A stretch of 64,000 nucleotides of DNA from Parasphingorhabdus litoris DSM 22379 (GCF_020906275.1 NZ_CP086727.1:1922001-1986000); one strand, 5' to 3'; positions 44,455 to 54,724 are shown, counted from the first letter of the stretch. Numbers and translations are program-made. The notes: generated by a model not told the origin, from the letters alone.

Positions 44455-46104
44455 TTATTCTATTTCTGTTTCCCTAAGTCCAATTTCGCTAGTGGCCGCA
44501 GCAGGTAGGGTCAAGCTTATCCTGTCATCAGTAATCGTCATAGATCCATTGGCTGATGTGGCCAAATTACGGACCAAACGAAGAGAGAAGCCGAGTCCCA
44601 AAAGCGGTGTATCGCTGTGATCTCCGTCTATCCCTTGGGATGGATCGAGCAATTGCTCTTCGGCTATACCCTTTATTCGGGACGGACGAGAAAGACTAAA
44701 ATTGTTGACTGGTTGCCCGCCGATTTGCGTCCGCACGTCTGCATTAAGCTCTTCACCATTTTCACACGCGATTATTGCCGCTGACAGCAGTCTGGCAAAA
44801 ATGCGTTCCACTGATTCGCTATCCAAAGCAAAAGGACGTACGGGCTCTGCCTTGTTGATGTGAAGATCGACAGACTTGCTCTCTGTCAGACTTTGCAGCC
44901 GTTGAGATAGACGTTCCAACAACCAATCCGGTTCGGTCAACCCAGAAACGCTCTCCACTTGTCCAGCATCAATTTTTGCTGCAATATCAATATCTTCAAA
45001 GCCGGTAAGCAGGCGTTGCGCTTCATCTGTAATACTACGCGACAACGCACGATATTCAAACGAAGCCGGCCCAAACAGCTGTTGTTCGATTATCTCGCTA
45101 AATCCAATTATGGCGTTGAGAGGTGTGCGAAGTTCGTGAATCAGTTGCTGCAATTGTTCACGCCGTTCGGCATCCAAATCACTGTGACCGGCATCTTCTG
45201 CCGCATTCGGACGCCGCATCACGCCTCGATATCCTTTAAATCGTCCCGTTTCTTCGCCAAAATAAGGAACCGCAGACATGCGCCAGTCTCCAGCGACAAC
45301 CGAAGCTCCACACAGTCGCATGCGAGCGTTTTCTAGAGGCATTCTCTGACGAAATGCTGCAGCGCCATAAGCATCGGGACCAGGACCATCATCAAATGTA
45401 GGTTCTGAGATGGTCACTCCGACAATCGCGCCTTTGGGCGGACCTTCAGCCCAGATGATCGTACCGCTATCATCAGTTTCAAAATTAATCACATCGATGG
45501 TTTCAACGAAATAGCTTCGATGTTCCAAATCCTGTCCAGGCGCGTCGGTTGATCTCTTTTTTTGATAGTCCGCAATTTTTGCAACGAGCGTGCTGATTTG
45601 TGATGTCTCTTCCGCTTCAGTCTCAGGGACATCATCTACCAAGTCAGCGGCTTTGGTATCCTTGACCAGAATCAGTGTTTCAGATGCCCCTTTTTCTGTT
45701 GAAATCGCCTTCAGAGACTGCTCCCCCAAGTCCGTACGTGTTCTGAGGATTTGTTTCCCGTAAGATGACAGCTGCGGAATGACATCCAGCCAATCATCAT
45801 CTGTCAAATCGGCAGCCAGAATAGCCGCCTCACAAATAGGATCATTGTCGGCACAGAGATAAACCAAAAGCGGTGCAGAACGCAGTCGCCCGTGCAACGC
45901 CCTAACCGCTGCGATCCGATCCGTTTCATCCACCCGGTCATGCAAGTCTCGCAACCGAGTCAAGCCGGATTGGACATCGGTATTGACCAAGCGTCCTGGC
46001 TTTTGTGCCATAAGATCCGCCACTTGACGCCACTGCAAGGCCGCAGCTGATCCTTCAGGGAAAGCCCCTTTTAGCACAGTTTTTAAGCGATCATCGTAGC
46101 GCAA
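44455..46104 (-). CDS. Histidine kinase with degenerate ATP-binding domain
   Basis: 549 residues from TTG 46104. An N-terminal helical segment and a PAS-like region (about 210-300) precede the phospho-acceptor helix LQQLIHELRTPLNAIIGFSE with its His. The ATPase domain has lost the N-box Asn (RIFARLLSAAIIACENG) and the DxGxG motif (SLSRPSRIKGI); only LLGLGFSLRLVRNLA recalls the G2 box. No membrane helices and no adjacent response regulator. It may be a pseudokinase scaffold or phosphatase. It is divergent from an Lrp/AsnC regulator. Confidence 0.82.
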   Translation of the reverse strand: MRYDDRLKTVLKGAFPEGSAAALQWRQVADLMAQKPGRLVNTDVQSGLTRLRDLHDRVDETDRIAAVRALHGRLRSAPLLVYLCADNDPICEAAILAADLTDDDWLDVIPQLSSYGKQILRTRTDLGEQSLKAISTEKGASETLILVKDTKAADLVDDVPETEAEETSQISTLVAKIADYQKKRSTDAPGQDLEHRSYFVETIDVINFETDDSGTIIWAEGPPKGAIVGVTISEPTFDDGPGPDAYGAAAFRQRMPLENARMRLCGASVVAGDWRMSAVPYFGEETGRFKGYRGVMRRPNAAEDAGHSDLDAERREQLQQLIHELRTPLNAIIGFSEIIEQQLFGPASFEYRALSRSITDEAQRLLTGFEDIDIAAKIDAGQVESVSGLTEPDWLLERLSQRLQSLTESKSVDLHINKAEPVRPFALDSESVERIFARLLSAAIIACENGEELNADVRTQIGGQPVNNFSLSRPSRIKGIAEEQLLDPSQGIDGDHSDTPLLGLGFSLRLVRNLATSANGSMTITDDRISLTLPAAATSEIGLRETEIE

Positions 46105-46127
46105 TTAATATCTCGGAATTTCAGACT

Positions 46128-46154
46128 GGTTATCGTGTTAACAAGTTGATAACC
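46128..46154. promoter_or_regulatory. 27-bp palindromic site between kinase and Lrp genes
   Basis: GGTTATC (46128-46134) and GATAACC (46148-46154) are perfect inverted 7-mers, 20 bases centre to centre (two helix turns), with GTTAAC between them. The site lies in the shared upstream region of both divergent genes. A natural guess is binding by the adjacent Lrp/AsnC protein. Confidence 0.4.
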
Positions 46155-46281
46155 GCAATATTTCAAAACAGTAACCCCCGATAATGCCGCGTCACAATGT
46201 GGGACAAGTAAGCGGGCATTGCGCGATCTACTAATTATATTATATGAATATGATGATTCGCGAACGGAAGTTGCAAATATT

Positions 46282-46755
46282 ATGGCTGACATCAATTTGG
46301 ATGAGATCGATTTACAGATTTTGGAACGACTTCAAAATGAAGGGCGTATAACCAATGTAGAATTGGCTCAAAGCGTCGGACTAACAGCACCACCTTGCTT
46401 GCGTCGTATGCGTGCACTGGAAGATAGCGGTATAATAACTGCATATCACGCGGCCATTGACCCAGCAAAAATGGGCTTCACTATCACTGTTTTTGCCATG
46501 GTCAGCCTCAAAAGCCAGGCCGAATCTGATCTACAAGCATTTGAGGAGCATATTGAGAAGCTTCCCGAAGTTCGCGAATGCTACATGCTCAATGGCGAAA
46601 TTGATTTCATGCTTAAAGTCGTTGCGAAAGACCTTCAGGAATTTCAAAAGTTTTTGACGAGCGAACTAACTTCTGCACCCAATGTTGCTAGCGTAAAGAC
46701 ATCGCTGACCATCCGCTCTGCCAAAAATCTTCCCGGTGTGCCTATTCAAGAATAG
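46282..46755 (+). CDS. Lrp/AsnC family transcriptional regulator
   Basis: 157 residues from ATG 46282; the frame is open 21 codons further but the domain begins at DEIDLQILERLQNEGR. HTH (NVELAQSVGLTAPPCLRRM) followed by the RAM/AsnC ligand domain (DFMLKVVAKDLQEFQKFL, TSLTIRSAK). Octameric amino-acid-responsive regulators of this type are often autoregulated from a divergent promoter. A bidirectional terminator follows. Confidence 0.93.
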   Translation: MADINLDEIDLQILERLQNEGRITNVELAQSVGLTAPPCLRRMRALEDSGIITAYHAAIDPAKMGFTITVFAMVSLKSQAESDLQAFEEHIEKLPEVRECYMLNGEIDFMLKVVAKDLQEFQKFLTSELTSAPNVASVKTSLTIRSAKNLPGVPIQE

Positions 46756-46776
46756 CTGGTTAACATGACTCAAACA

Positions 46777-46798
46777 AAAGGGCGCCGAAGCGCCCTTT
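46777..46798. terminator. Bidirectional terminator between convergent genes
   Basis: Perfect 9-bp stem AAAGGGCGC (46777-46785) / GCGCCCTTT (46790-46798), 4-base loop; on the minus strand the loop is TTCG, a stable tetraloop. Serves both the Lrp gene and the convergent TPR gene. Confidence 0.88.
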
Positions 46799-46823
46799 CT
46801 CAAATTGACTATAGTTTTGTAAC

Positions 46824-48119
46824 TTAGCTAGCAGTTGGTGCTGGCTGAGGCGCAGCGGACCCAGCTGCCTGCTGATCAATCCACAAGGTCCAGAAATCTG
46901 CAATGCTCTTTCTTGACCCGGTCACGCCTGCAAACGCCTGTTTGGCACCATCCCAATTGCTTTGCCCGACCTGTGCAATGCCCAGTCCCATTTGAGCGCG
47001 AGCAACATCAACTCCACCTTTGGTGATTGCAGACTGATACAAAGTCGCTGCCTTCGTATAATCCCCATAGCCCAAAAGCGCATCTGCTGTTGCAAGAGCA
47101 ATTTTACCGTTAGGAGACCTATTGGCATCCCGTTCTGAAGCGCCAAGACTGGCTTTGTCCGCAGCAACCGCTCCACGGGCTGCAGCCAGTGTTTCTCTCA
47201 CGTAGCTGCTCGATGACGGCACGTCACCATTGGCGAGACCTTCTTCTAACAGCGAAACAACTTCACCAGGCAATCTGCGCGGATCGGCCGCATCAGCATA
47301 TTCAAAATAGTCGCGCTCGCTCTCCATGGCGTCTGCTTTACGCATCAAACGCATGAGCTCTAGATTTTCCTGATTGGACAATTTGGGGTTTGCAGAATCC
47401 CGATAAACCGAGAGCGCTGCCCGCCAATTTTCGCCAGTAGGATAAGCTTCAACAAGTTTATAGGTCCATTTTCCTGCTGCACCATTGACGTTGTTTTTCA
47501 TCGCCATGCCAGCACCGCGCCGATACCAGTCTTGTGGCGCTTTGCCTCCGCTGGCTTTTTCCGCTTCAAGAGCACGATCCAGTGCATTCAAACCTTCTTG
47601 GATCTTATTCTCTTTGAAATACGCCTCGGCAATTAGAGCACCAATATTATTCTGCCGATATCCAGCATCAAAAGCCTGTTGAAGCCTTTGTTGTGCTTCA
47701 GCGTAACGGCCTCCGGAATAAGCAAAATTACCTGAGAAGAACAAGAAAGATGGTTGCTGCTCTGCAGATGTTTTCCCACTATCAAGCGCAGCATTAATAC
47801 CTTTTTCCTGCAGGCCGGTGTCTTTCAGAGTCGTCCCCAATTGAATAGCAAGCTGACCAGCCACAAATTTATCATCTGGGGCAAGGTTTTCTGAGAGAAG
47901 TGTTTCAACAAGCGGTTTGGCGGTGGTAGGCGTTTCACTGCCCATTGCCTGCTGGATTTCAGCAACCCTGGGTCTGATCTCTTTGCTGATCTTGATTTCT
48001 GCTTCTTTGCTCTTTTTCTTTTTTTTCTGAGCATGTGCCTCTTGCGGCACTGCTGATATGGCCAGAGTTCCAGCGGCAGCTAGAGCAACAGCCATAGAAA
48101 AATGAGATAGAAAACGCAT
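46824..48119 (-). CDS. Periplasmic TPR-repeat protein
   Basis: 431 residues from ATG 48119 with a strong GGAGGAA 5-6 bases upstream; the frame is open 33 codons further. Signal peptide (FSMAVALAAAGTLAISAVPQ, AHAQ), then a Lys run KKKKKSKE, then repeats of helix pairs typical of TPR/Sel1-like arrays (YAEAQQRLQQAFDAG, LNALDRALEAEK, YGDYTKAATLYQSAI, ARAQMGLGIAQVGQ). It would bind protein partners in the periplasm. Specific function unknown. A strong terminator separates it from Lrp. Confidence 0.85.
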   Translation of the reverse strand: MRFLSHFSMAVALAAAGTLAISAVPQEAHAQKKKKKSKEAEIKISKEIRPRVAEIQQAMGSETPTTAKPLVETLLSENLAPDDKFVAGQLAIQLGTTLKDTGLQEKGINAALDSGKTSAEQQPSFLFFSGNFAYSGGRYAEAQQRLQQAFDAGYRQNNIGALIAEAYFKENKIQEGLNALDRALEAEKASGGKAPQDWYRRGAGMAMKNNVNGAAGKWTYKLVEAYPTGENWRAALSVYRDSANPKLSNQENLELMRLMRKADAMESERDYFEYADAADPRRLPGEVVSLLEEGLANGDVPSSSSYVRETLAAARGAVAADKASLGASERDANRSPNGKIALATADALLGYGDYTKAATLYQSAITKGGVDVARAQMGLGIAQVGQSNWDGAKQAFAGVTGSRKSIADFWTLWIDQQAAGSAAPQPAPTAS

Positions 48120-48335
48120 AAAATTCCTCCGAATAAAAACTTTGTTGTAACCGAACCGATGTAGGGGCCCGAATATGGTTGCACCATAAACTGTCTTGGC
48201 TTTATTACCAAGTTTCACACGCTTTTATAGGGTTAATCCGCTGAATAAATGTTGAACGGTGCCCCTAGGACGGCGGCCTTGCGCCTGAATTATGTATAAG
48301 GATGTAAAATCCCAATTTGAAAAGGTTAGTATAAC

Positions 48336-49094
48336 GTGATTGCCATTATTTCACCTGCCAAATCTTTAGACTTTGAAAGCGCTGTGCCAGCGCATGAATC
48401 AACACAAAACAGATTTCCCGAAGAAACAAAGCGTTTGGCGGGTGCTATTTCGAATCTATCGAAAAAGAAGCTCAAATCGATCATGCCGGTGTCTGACAAT
48501 CTAATTGATCTCAACCACGGTCGCTATAACCAGTTTTTCGACCAACCAGAGCGCGCCGCCATTTTCGCCTATAGTGGTGATGTTTACACCGGCTTTGAAG
48601 CGCAAAGTTTGGATAAGGACGGGTTGGATTTTGCAAAGAGCCATCTTCGCATCCTCTCAGGGCTCTATGGGCTGTTGCGCCCGTTTGATCCAATCAGGCC
48701 ACATCGTTTGGAAATGGGCACAAAATGGGCACCTCGATACAAAAAACTGACTGATTTCTGGAAAGACAAGATCGCAACGGAACTAGCCAATGATCTGAAC
48801 CAGTCCGGTGAACGCGTGATCGTCAACTTAGCGAGTAACGAATATTGGGCGGCAGTCAAACCGCATGCCGATAAGTTAAACGCTCGGATCATCGAAGTTG
48901 ATTTTCGTAAAGATGGCCCCGACGGCCCAAAATTCATAAGCTTTGAGGCCAAGCGCGCTCGCGGCATGATGGCGCGCTACATATGTGAAAATCATCTACA
49001 AGATGTGGAATCACTCAAAGGCTTTGATAGCGATGGTTATCAATTTGATGCAGCGGCCAGTACAGAGGACAGCTTGCGCTTCGTGCGATCATGA
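48336..49094 (+). CDS. yaaA: Peroxide stress protein YaaA
   Basis: 252 residues from GTG 48336. Family text: MIAIISPAKSLDFES, NHGRYNQFFDQPERAAIFAY, GDVYTGF, HLRILSGLYGLLRPFDPIRP, EMGTKW, VNLASNEYWAAV and FKDG-type VDFRKDGPDGP. YaaA lowers free iron and damage during hydrogen peroxide stress and binds DNA. It overlaps the SDR gene by ATGA. Confidence 0.94.
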   Translation: MIAIISPAKSLDFESAVPAHESTQNRFPEETKRLAGAISNLSKKKLKSIMPVSDNLIDLNHGRYNQFFDQPERAAIFAYSGDVYTGFEAQSLDKDGLDFAKSHLRILSGLYGLLRPFDPIRPHRLEMGTKWAPRYKKLTDFWKDKIATELANDLNQSGERVIVNLASNEYWAAVKPHADKLNARIIEVDFRKDGPDGPKFISFEAKRARGMMARYICENHLQDVESLKGFDSDGYQFDAAASTEDSLRFVRS

Positions 49095-49795
49095 CTGGCA
49101 AAACAGCTGTTGTTATAGGCGCCACCGGAGGCATCGGCGGCGCTATGGCCGATATCCTGGCGCAAGAAGATGAATATCAACAGGTGATTGCTCTATCTCG
49201 TGGCCCTGAAAGCCCTGTGTCGCTGGATATAACGTCCGAAAAATCGATCATATGCTCAGCAAAATGGCTCCAGGAACAGAATATCAGTCCTTACCTAGTT
49301 TTCGTCGCCACTGGACTACTCCATGAAGATGACAAAGGTCCTGAAAAGAGCATAAGGGATTTAGACGCAGACTGGATTCTGAAGAATTATCAAGTCAACG
49401 CCATCGGCCCAGCGCTTATTGCAAAACACTTTCTTCCGTTGATGCCGAAAGATCAGATCATAAAATTTGCAGCCATTTCAGCTCGCGTTGGAAGTATATC
49501 TGACAATCGCTTGGGCGGCTGGTATGGCTATCGTGCAGCAAAAGCCGCACTCAACATGATGGTCCGGAATCTCTCGATCGAATGGTATCGCAAAAACAAG
49601 CGCAGCATCATTGTAACATTGCATCCCGGAACCGTTGACACCGGTCTCAGCAAACCATTTCAAAGCAATGTGCCGCCTGGGAAGCTCTTCGATACAGAGC
49701 GTGCTGCGTTACAGTTGCTCGATGTTCTGGATGGCTTGAAACCCGCCGATAGTGGCAAAATTTTCGCTTGGGACGGCGAGGAAATCAGCCCCTGA
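49091..49795 (+). CDS. Short-chain dehydrogenase/reductase (CsgA/C-factor-like)
   Basis: 234 residues. Rossmann motif VVIGATGGIGGAMADIL, NxG-type segment VNAIGPALIAKHF, catalytic YGYRAAKAALNMMV with the YxxxK pair, and LHPGTVDTGLSKPF. NAD(P)-dependent oxidoreductase; substrate unknown. It shares ATGA with yaaA, so likely made in the same stress response. Confidence 0.9.
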   Translation: MTGKTAVVIGATGGIGGAMADILAQEDEYQQVIALSRGPESPVSLDITSEKSIICSAKWLQEQNISPYLVFVATGLLHEDDKGPEKSIRDLDADWILKNYQVNAIGPALIAKHFLPLMPKDQIIKFAAISARVGSISDNRLGGWYGYRAAKAALNMMVRNLSIEWYRKNKRSIIVTLHPGTVDTGLSKPFQSNVPPGKLFDTERAALQLLDVLDGLKPADSGKIFAWDGEEISP

Positions 49796-49813
49796 AATTG
49801 GGCACTTTTTTTT
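49788..49813 (+). terminator. Terminator after the SDR gene
   Basis: GCCC / GGGC short stem (about 49788-49803) followed by CACT8, a run of eight T. The stem is weak but the U-tract is strong. Confidence 0.55.
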
Positions 49814-49899
49814 ATGTAAATTCAACCCGAAAAGCTGGCTTTTCAGTGCTGCTTCCCCTAGAAGAATCGCAACAAAAAAACACATAAAAAGGCCCGTTT

Positions 49900-52647
49900 G
49901 TGAACGAACAAACCACAGCACCAGAACCTTCTGATATCGAACCTATTGATATCGTCGATGAAATGAAATCCAGTTACATGGATTACGCCATGTCGGTGAT
50001 TGTCAGCCGCGCCCTGCCCGACGTGCGGGATGGCCTGAAGCCGGTTCACCGCCGCATTCTTTTCTCTTCTCAGGAAGGTGGATTTGTCGCGGGACGTCCC
50101 TATCGCAAGAGCGCGAAGATTGTGGGCGACGTGATGGGCAACTACCACCCTCATGGTGACAGCGCGATTTACATGGCGCTTGCACGCATGACGCAGGATT
50201 GGTCCATGCGGGTGCCGCTGATCGACGGTCAGGGTAATTTCGGTTCGATGGACCCCGATATGCCGGCGTCCATGCGCTATACAGAAGCGCGATTGAACAA
50301 GGTTGCTAACAGCCTGCTCAACGATCTCGACAAAGACACTGTCGATTTCATCGATAATTATGATGGCAGTCGCCAAGAACCCAATGTACTGCCTGCTCGT
50401 TTCCCCAATCTATTGGTTAATGGCGCCGGCGGTATCGCGGTGGGCATGGCAACCAATATTCCTCCGCATAATCTGGGTGAAGTCATTAACGCCTGTCTCG
50501 CTTATATCGAGAAACCCGGCATTACGGTTGATGAACTTATCGAGATTATTCCAGGGCCAGATTTCCCGACCGCACCTCTGATTCTTGGCCAATCCGGCGC
50601 AAGAGCAGCTTACAAGGATGGCCGCGGCTCCATTATGATGCGCGCTCGCCACGAAATTGAAGAAGGACGCGGTGACAAACGATCAATCGTCCTGACCTCA
50701 ATTCCTTTCCAGGTTGGAAAGTCCGCTCTTGTCGAAAAAATCGCGGAAGCTGCGAAGGACAAGAGAATTGAAGGCGTTTCTGATATTCGTGATGAATCCA
50801 GTCGCGCCGGGGTTCGGGTTGTTATCGACCTGAAACGCGATGCAACCGCTGATGTTGTACTGAATCAAATCTGGCGCTTCACCCCTGCCCAGTCCAGCTT
50901 CCCGGCGAATATGCTGGCAATCCGCGGCGGACGACCTGAAGTATTGAATCTGCGCGACATTATCGAAGCATTCATCAAGTTCCGCGAAGAAGTTATCACT
51001 CGGCGGACCAAGTTTGAACTGAATAAAGCACGCGAACGAGCGCATGTATTGCTTGGCTTGGTTGTGGCCGTCACCAACATGGACGAAGTGGTCCGGATCA
51101 TTCGTGGATCATCTACTCCAGCAGAAGCGCGCGATACACTCCTGGCACGAGAATGGCCGATTGCTGAAATTGCTGGTTATATCAAATTGGTCGAAGCGAT
51201 CGAAACTGAGGTCGAAGGCGATACCTACAAGCTCTCTCCGGTCCAGGTTAAAGCAATTCTGGATCTTCGCTTGCAGAAGCTTACTGCGCTTGGCCGAGAA
51301 GAGATTGGCGATGAACTAAAAGAGCTTGCAGCCGCTATTGAAGAATATCTCTCAATATTGGCAGACCGCGTGAAGCTATATGCTGTGATGCGCGAAGAAC
51401 TGGAAGCCGTTCGTGATGAATTTGCGACCCCGCGCGTTAGCGAGATTACTGCGGCTTGGGACGGACTCGAAGACGAAGACCTGATGGAACGTGCCGAAAT
51501 GGTCGTTACCGTCACCCATGGCGGTTATATCAAACGCACCCCGCTTGATACCTTCCGCGCACAGCGGCGCGGCGGTAAAGGGCGCGCGGGCATGGCGACC
51601 AAAGATGAAGATGCTATCACAGAGCTTTTTGTTACGTCGACACATACGCCCGTGTTGTTCTTCTCCACTCACGGCAAAGTTTATCGTCTCAAAGTGTGGA
51701 AACTGCCGGAAGGAGGGCCGCAAACCAAGGGACGACCAATGGTCAACCTGCTACCGCTTGCAGAGGGTGAAACCATATCTACCGTTCTGCCCCTGCCCGA
51801 GGATGAAGCAGAATGGGGTTCTTTGCATGTGATGTTCGCGACGGCAAAAGGCAGCGTGCGACGTAACAGCATGGATAGCTTCACCAACGTCCCGTCTAAC
51901 GGCAAATTCGCAATGAAATTTGATGAGGACAGTGATGATCATTTGATCGGTGTCGAACTGCTTACCGATGATGACGACGTCCTTCTGGCAACCAAAAATG
52001 GTAAAGCAATCCGCTTTGCTGGCGATGCCGTGCGCTCCTTCCAAAGCCGTACATCTACAGGCGTACGCGGGATCGCGCTTAAAGGAGATGATGAAGTAAT
52101 ATCTCTTTCTGTCTTGCGTGGTTTTGAGGCGACAACAGAGGAACGCGATCAATATTTGAAGGCGGCTCCTTGGAAAGAAAATGAAAACACATCGGAACTT
52201 TCTACTGAGCGCTTGGCCGAATTTGCTGAAACCGAAGATTTTATTCTGACAGTATGTGCCAACGGCTACGGCAAACGTTCCAGTGCCTTTGAATATCGCC
52301 AATCCGGACGCGGCGGTCAGGGTATCCTCAATATAGACAATATCAAACGCAACGGCACGGTTGTGGCCAGTTTTGAAGCAAAAAATGAAGAGCAGATCAT
52401 GCTGGTAACGGATCAGGCTAAGCTAATTCGGATGAAAGTCGCTGATATGCGAGTAATTGGTCGTAACAGCTCTGGCGTAAAACTGTTTGATGTCTCGCCC
52501 GGTGAAAAAGTTGTTGGCGCCGCCAAAATTGATGAAGAAGATGAACCGGAAAACGAAGCAGAAGAGTTGGTCGCGGGAGATGTCGCAGCAGATGCGTCGC
52601 AGGAAGGCTCCTCTGATTCTGAAACTGGAGATGATCCCAAAACATGA
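49900..52647 (+). CDS. gyrA: DNA gyrase subunit A
   Basis: 915 residues. Catalytic Tyr127 ([12 protein letters not shown]), quinolone-resistance region [16 protein letters not shown], GyrA box QRRGGKG in the C-terminal beta-propeller, and an acidic tail ([17 protein letters not shown]). It breaks and rejoins DNA as A2B2 with GyrB. The position matching E. coli Asp87 is Met92 here, while Ser88 (E. coli Ser83) is kept. Starts after an AT-rich leader; the GNAT gene overlaps its stop. Confidence 0.97.
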   Translation: MNEQTTAPEPSDIEPIDIVDEMKSSYMDYAMSVIVSRALPDVRDGLKPVHRRILFSSQEGGFVAGRPYRKSAKIVGDVMGNYHPHGDSAIYMALARMTQDWSMRVPLIDGQGNFGSMDPDMPASMRYTEARLNKVANSLLNDLDKDTVDFIDNYDGSRQEPNVLPARFPNLLVNGAGGIAVGMATNIPPHNLGEVINACLAYIEKPGITVDELIEIIPGPDFPTAPLILGQSGARAAYKDGRGSIMMRARHEIEEGRGDKRSIVLTSIPFQVGKSALVEKIAEAAKDKRIEGVSDIRDESSRAGVRVVIDLKRDATADVVLNQIWRFTPAQSSFPANMLAIRGGRPEVLNLRDIIEAFIKFREEVITRRTKFELNKARERAHVLLGLVVAVTNMDEVVRIIRGSSTPAEARDTLLAREWPIAEIAGYIKLVEAIETEVEGDTYKLSPVQVKAILDLRLQKLTALGREEIGDELKELAAAIEEYLSILADRVKLYAVMREELEAVRDEFATPRVSEITAAWDGLEDEDLMERAEMVVTVTHGGYIKRTPLDTFRAQRRGGKGRAGMATKDEDAITELFVTSTHTPVLFFSTHGKVYRLKVWKLPEGGPQTKGRPMVNLLPLAEGETISTVLPLPEDEAEWGSLHVMFATAKGSVRRNSMDSFTNVPSNGKFAMKFDEDSDDHLIGVELLTDDDDVLLATKNGKAIRFAGDAVRSFQSRTSTGVRGIALKGDDEVISLSVLRGFEATTEERDQYLKAAPWKENENTSELSTERLAEFAETEDFILTVCANGYGKRSSAFEYRQSGRGGQGILNIDNIKRNGTVVASFEAKNEEQIMLVTDQAKLIRMKVADMRVIGRNSSGVKLFDVSPGEKVVGAAKIDEEDEPENEAEELVAGDVAADASQEGSSDSETGDDPKT

Positions 52648-53180
52648 CGCCCGATGCGCCGGAATTCCTGGTTAAAGACGGCGCATTAAGCTGGCCAGAA
52701 ATAGCGGATATGCGGGAACGTATTTACCCGCCAGAGAAGCTCATCCATACACCGATGCACGGCATAGAATGGTCGCATTCGCAAAGACGCGTTTTGCTCT
52801 ATGTTGATGAATCGGTGCGCGCTGTTGCCGGCATCCACGAACGTGAAGTGCTGTGTGATGGCCGGAAAACGCCAGTCGCAGGCATTGGCGGCGTCATGAC
52901 CGAACCGAAATTCCAAGGTCAAGGGTTTGGCAAACTGGTGATGCATCACTTGATGGATCTTCTTCGGGCAGAGGCCAATAATGCATTTGGCCTGCTGTTT
53001 TGCGAAGATCATAACGTCGCATTCTATCGCAAATTGGGCTGGACTCTGTTCGAAGGCGACCTTGTTGTGGAGCAACATGGGAAATCGGGTTCATTTGCAT
53101 TCCGGAACACCATGGTGCTACCGATAAATGAACCGGCACAAGTAAAGGGCCATATTAATCTATGCGGCCTACCTTGGTGA
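52644..53180 (+). CDS. GNAT family N-acetyltransferase
   Basis: 178 residues. Acetyl-CoA-binding block GIGGVMTEPKFQGQGFGKLV, then FGLLFCEDHNVAFYRKLGW, the Q/RxxGxG/A-type loop and terminal strands of the fold. Substrate unknown; it may be a small-molecule or antibiotic acetyltransferase. ATGA overlap with gyrA suggests co-translation, which is unusual for gyrA and worth noting. Confidence 0.85.
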   Translation: MTPDAPEFLVKDGALSWPEIADMRERIYPPEKLIHTPMHGIEWSHSQRRVLLYVDESVRAVAGIHEREVLCDGRKTPVAGIGGVMTEPKFQGQGFGKLVMHHLMDLLRAEANNAFGLLFCEDHNVAFYRKLGWTLFEGDLVVEQHGKSGSFAFRNTMVLPINEPAQVKGHINLCGLPW

Positions 53181-53219
53181 TAACTCACCATTCTTGTGAC
53201 GATTGAGGGAGAGTATCAT

Positions 53220-54062
53220 ATGTCCATCACCGTCACGCCCACGGGTCAAGCTTGCGGTGCAACAGTTACAGGAATAAATCTTTCAGAACCACTGGATGTC
53301 GAGCAAGTGGAAGATATTCGCTCTGCATGGTTGGAACATCATATATTATCTTTTCCTCACCAGGAACTGTCCGACGATGATCTAGAGCGCTTTACACTCT
53401 ATTTCGGCGGATTTGGTCATGATCCTTTTTTTGATCCGATTGAGGGCCGTGAGCATATTGCAGCCATACAGCGCAATGCGGATGAGACATCTCCGCTTTT
53501 TGCCGAAAATTGGCACAGTGACTGGAGTTTTCAACAATATCCTCCCGCCGGCACATGCCTGCTTGGAATCGAAATCCCCCCTGTTGGTGGGGACACTTTA
53601 TTTGCCAATCAACATGCTGCGCTAGACGCCATGCCATCAGAGATGCGCGCTAAATTTGAGGGCAAGATTGCCATTCACAGTGCCAAGATGGCCTATGCAC
53701 CTGACGGGACATATGGCGAAAAGGACGAAGGACGCAGCATGGCCATTCGCCCTGATGAGTCCGCGCGAGATACACAGCTCCACCCTCTGATCCGTCAACA
53801 TCCCGAAACAGGGAGGCTCGGTCTATTCAGCTGTATGGGATATATTATCGGCTTTGAAGACATGACACAGCAAGAAGCGCTACCTCTATTAACAGAGCTC
53901 TATACCTGGCAAAGTCGGGATGAATTTGTCTATCGTCACGAGTGGGAACCTGGAATGCTGATCATGTGGGACAATCGCTCAGTGTTGCACTGTGCCACTG
54001 GCGGCTATCAAGGGCATGATCGGCTGCTTCATCGAACAACAATTTCTGCTTTTGATGGCTAG
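53220..54062 (+). CDS. TauD/TfdA family Fe(II)/2-oxoglutarate dioxygenase
   Basis: 280 residues from ATG 53220 with GAGGGAGA 6-7 bases upstream. Metal triad: His99-x-Asp101 in ENWHSDWSFQ and the distal His in RSVLHCATGGYQGHDR, with the 2-oxoglutarate Arg in LLHRTTISA. The family hydroxylates taurine, sulfonates, phenoxyacetates and others; no sulfonate-uptake genes are nearby, so the substrate is open. The stop overlaps the convergent lysoplasmalogenase by 4 bases. Confidence 0.9.
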   Translation: MSITVTPTGQACGATVTGINLSEPLDVEQVEDIRSAWLEHHILSFPHQELSDDDLERFTLYFGGFGHDPFFDPIEGREHIAAIQRNADETSPLFAENWHSDWSFQQYPPAGTCLLGIEIPPVGGDTLFANQHAALDAMPSEMRAKFEGKIAIHSAKMAYAPDGTYGEKDEGRSMAIRPDESARDTQLHPLIRQHPETGRLGLFSCMGYIIGFEDMTQQEALPLLTELYTWQSRDEFVYRHEWEPGMLIMWDNRSVLHCATGGYQGHDRLLHRTTISAFDG

Positions 54063-54724
54063 GGATTGGGAACGTGCATTTCTTTTCGTAATGTCCGAAC
54101 CACCCCAGTCACGATTAGAAACTGCCCGACATAATATAATGGCCATACCGTCAAGCCTGGAATTCGAGAATTTTCCAAGAACCCCATCTCTGAGAAAATC
54201 AAAAGATCAGAGATGATGAATAACAGAGCACCAATTCCGACACGATAGCGTGGAAACCCGCTGGTCCATGCCATTGCCGCCATGACAGCCAGAAAGAGGC
54301 TGTACGCTGCAATACTAGGCGCTTCTGCCCGATCAAAAGGAAGCGACCAAGCAATAAAAATCGTGATTGGGATCAATAATGCAGCAAAAGCTTTCTGACT
54401 AAAGGAAGTACTCTCACGCCGATGCCGCGCATAAAGCCAGATCGCTACACAATGACTTACGATGAAAGTCACTGCTCCCATCATGAGGTCAATTTCGATA
54501 AGCGCATCCCCTAAGGCCCCAAAGGCCATCACTGCAGCAATCAGTTTTCCTTCAAAATTATGAGCTCTGCGTAACGCATAAACCGCAAGAAATCCAACAC
54601 CTGCCCCCTTCCAAAACATCAAATACATGCCCGGAATGTTGCCATCTTTCACAAAAAAATAGCTGATTCCAAACAGCAAACTGAGCAGCAGATATGGCCT
54701 GGACTCGATAATCGCGCGTTTCAT
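54059..54724 (-). CDS. Lysoplasmalogenase (YhhN/TMEM86 family)
   Basis: 221 residues with about eight helices. YhhN family features: [45 protein letters not shown] and [20 protein letters not shown]. Mammalian relatives cleave the vinyl ether of lysoplasmalogens; a role in this bacterium is unproven. Head-to-head with trmFO across 72 bases. Confidence 0.85.
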   Translation of the reverse strand: MKRAIIESRPYLLLSLLFGISYFFVKDGNIPGMYLMFWKGAGVGFLAVYALRRAHNFEGKLIAAVMAFGALGDALIEIDLMMGAVTFIVSHCVAIWLYARHRRESTSFSQKAFAALLIPITIFIAWSLPFDRAEAPSIAAYSLFLAVMAAMAWTSGFPRYRVGIGALLFIISDLLIFSEMGFLENSRIPGLTVWPLYYVGQFLIVTGVVRTLRKEMHVPNP

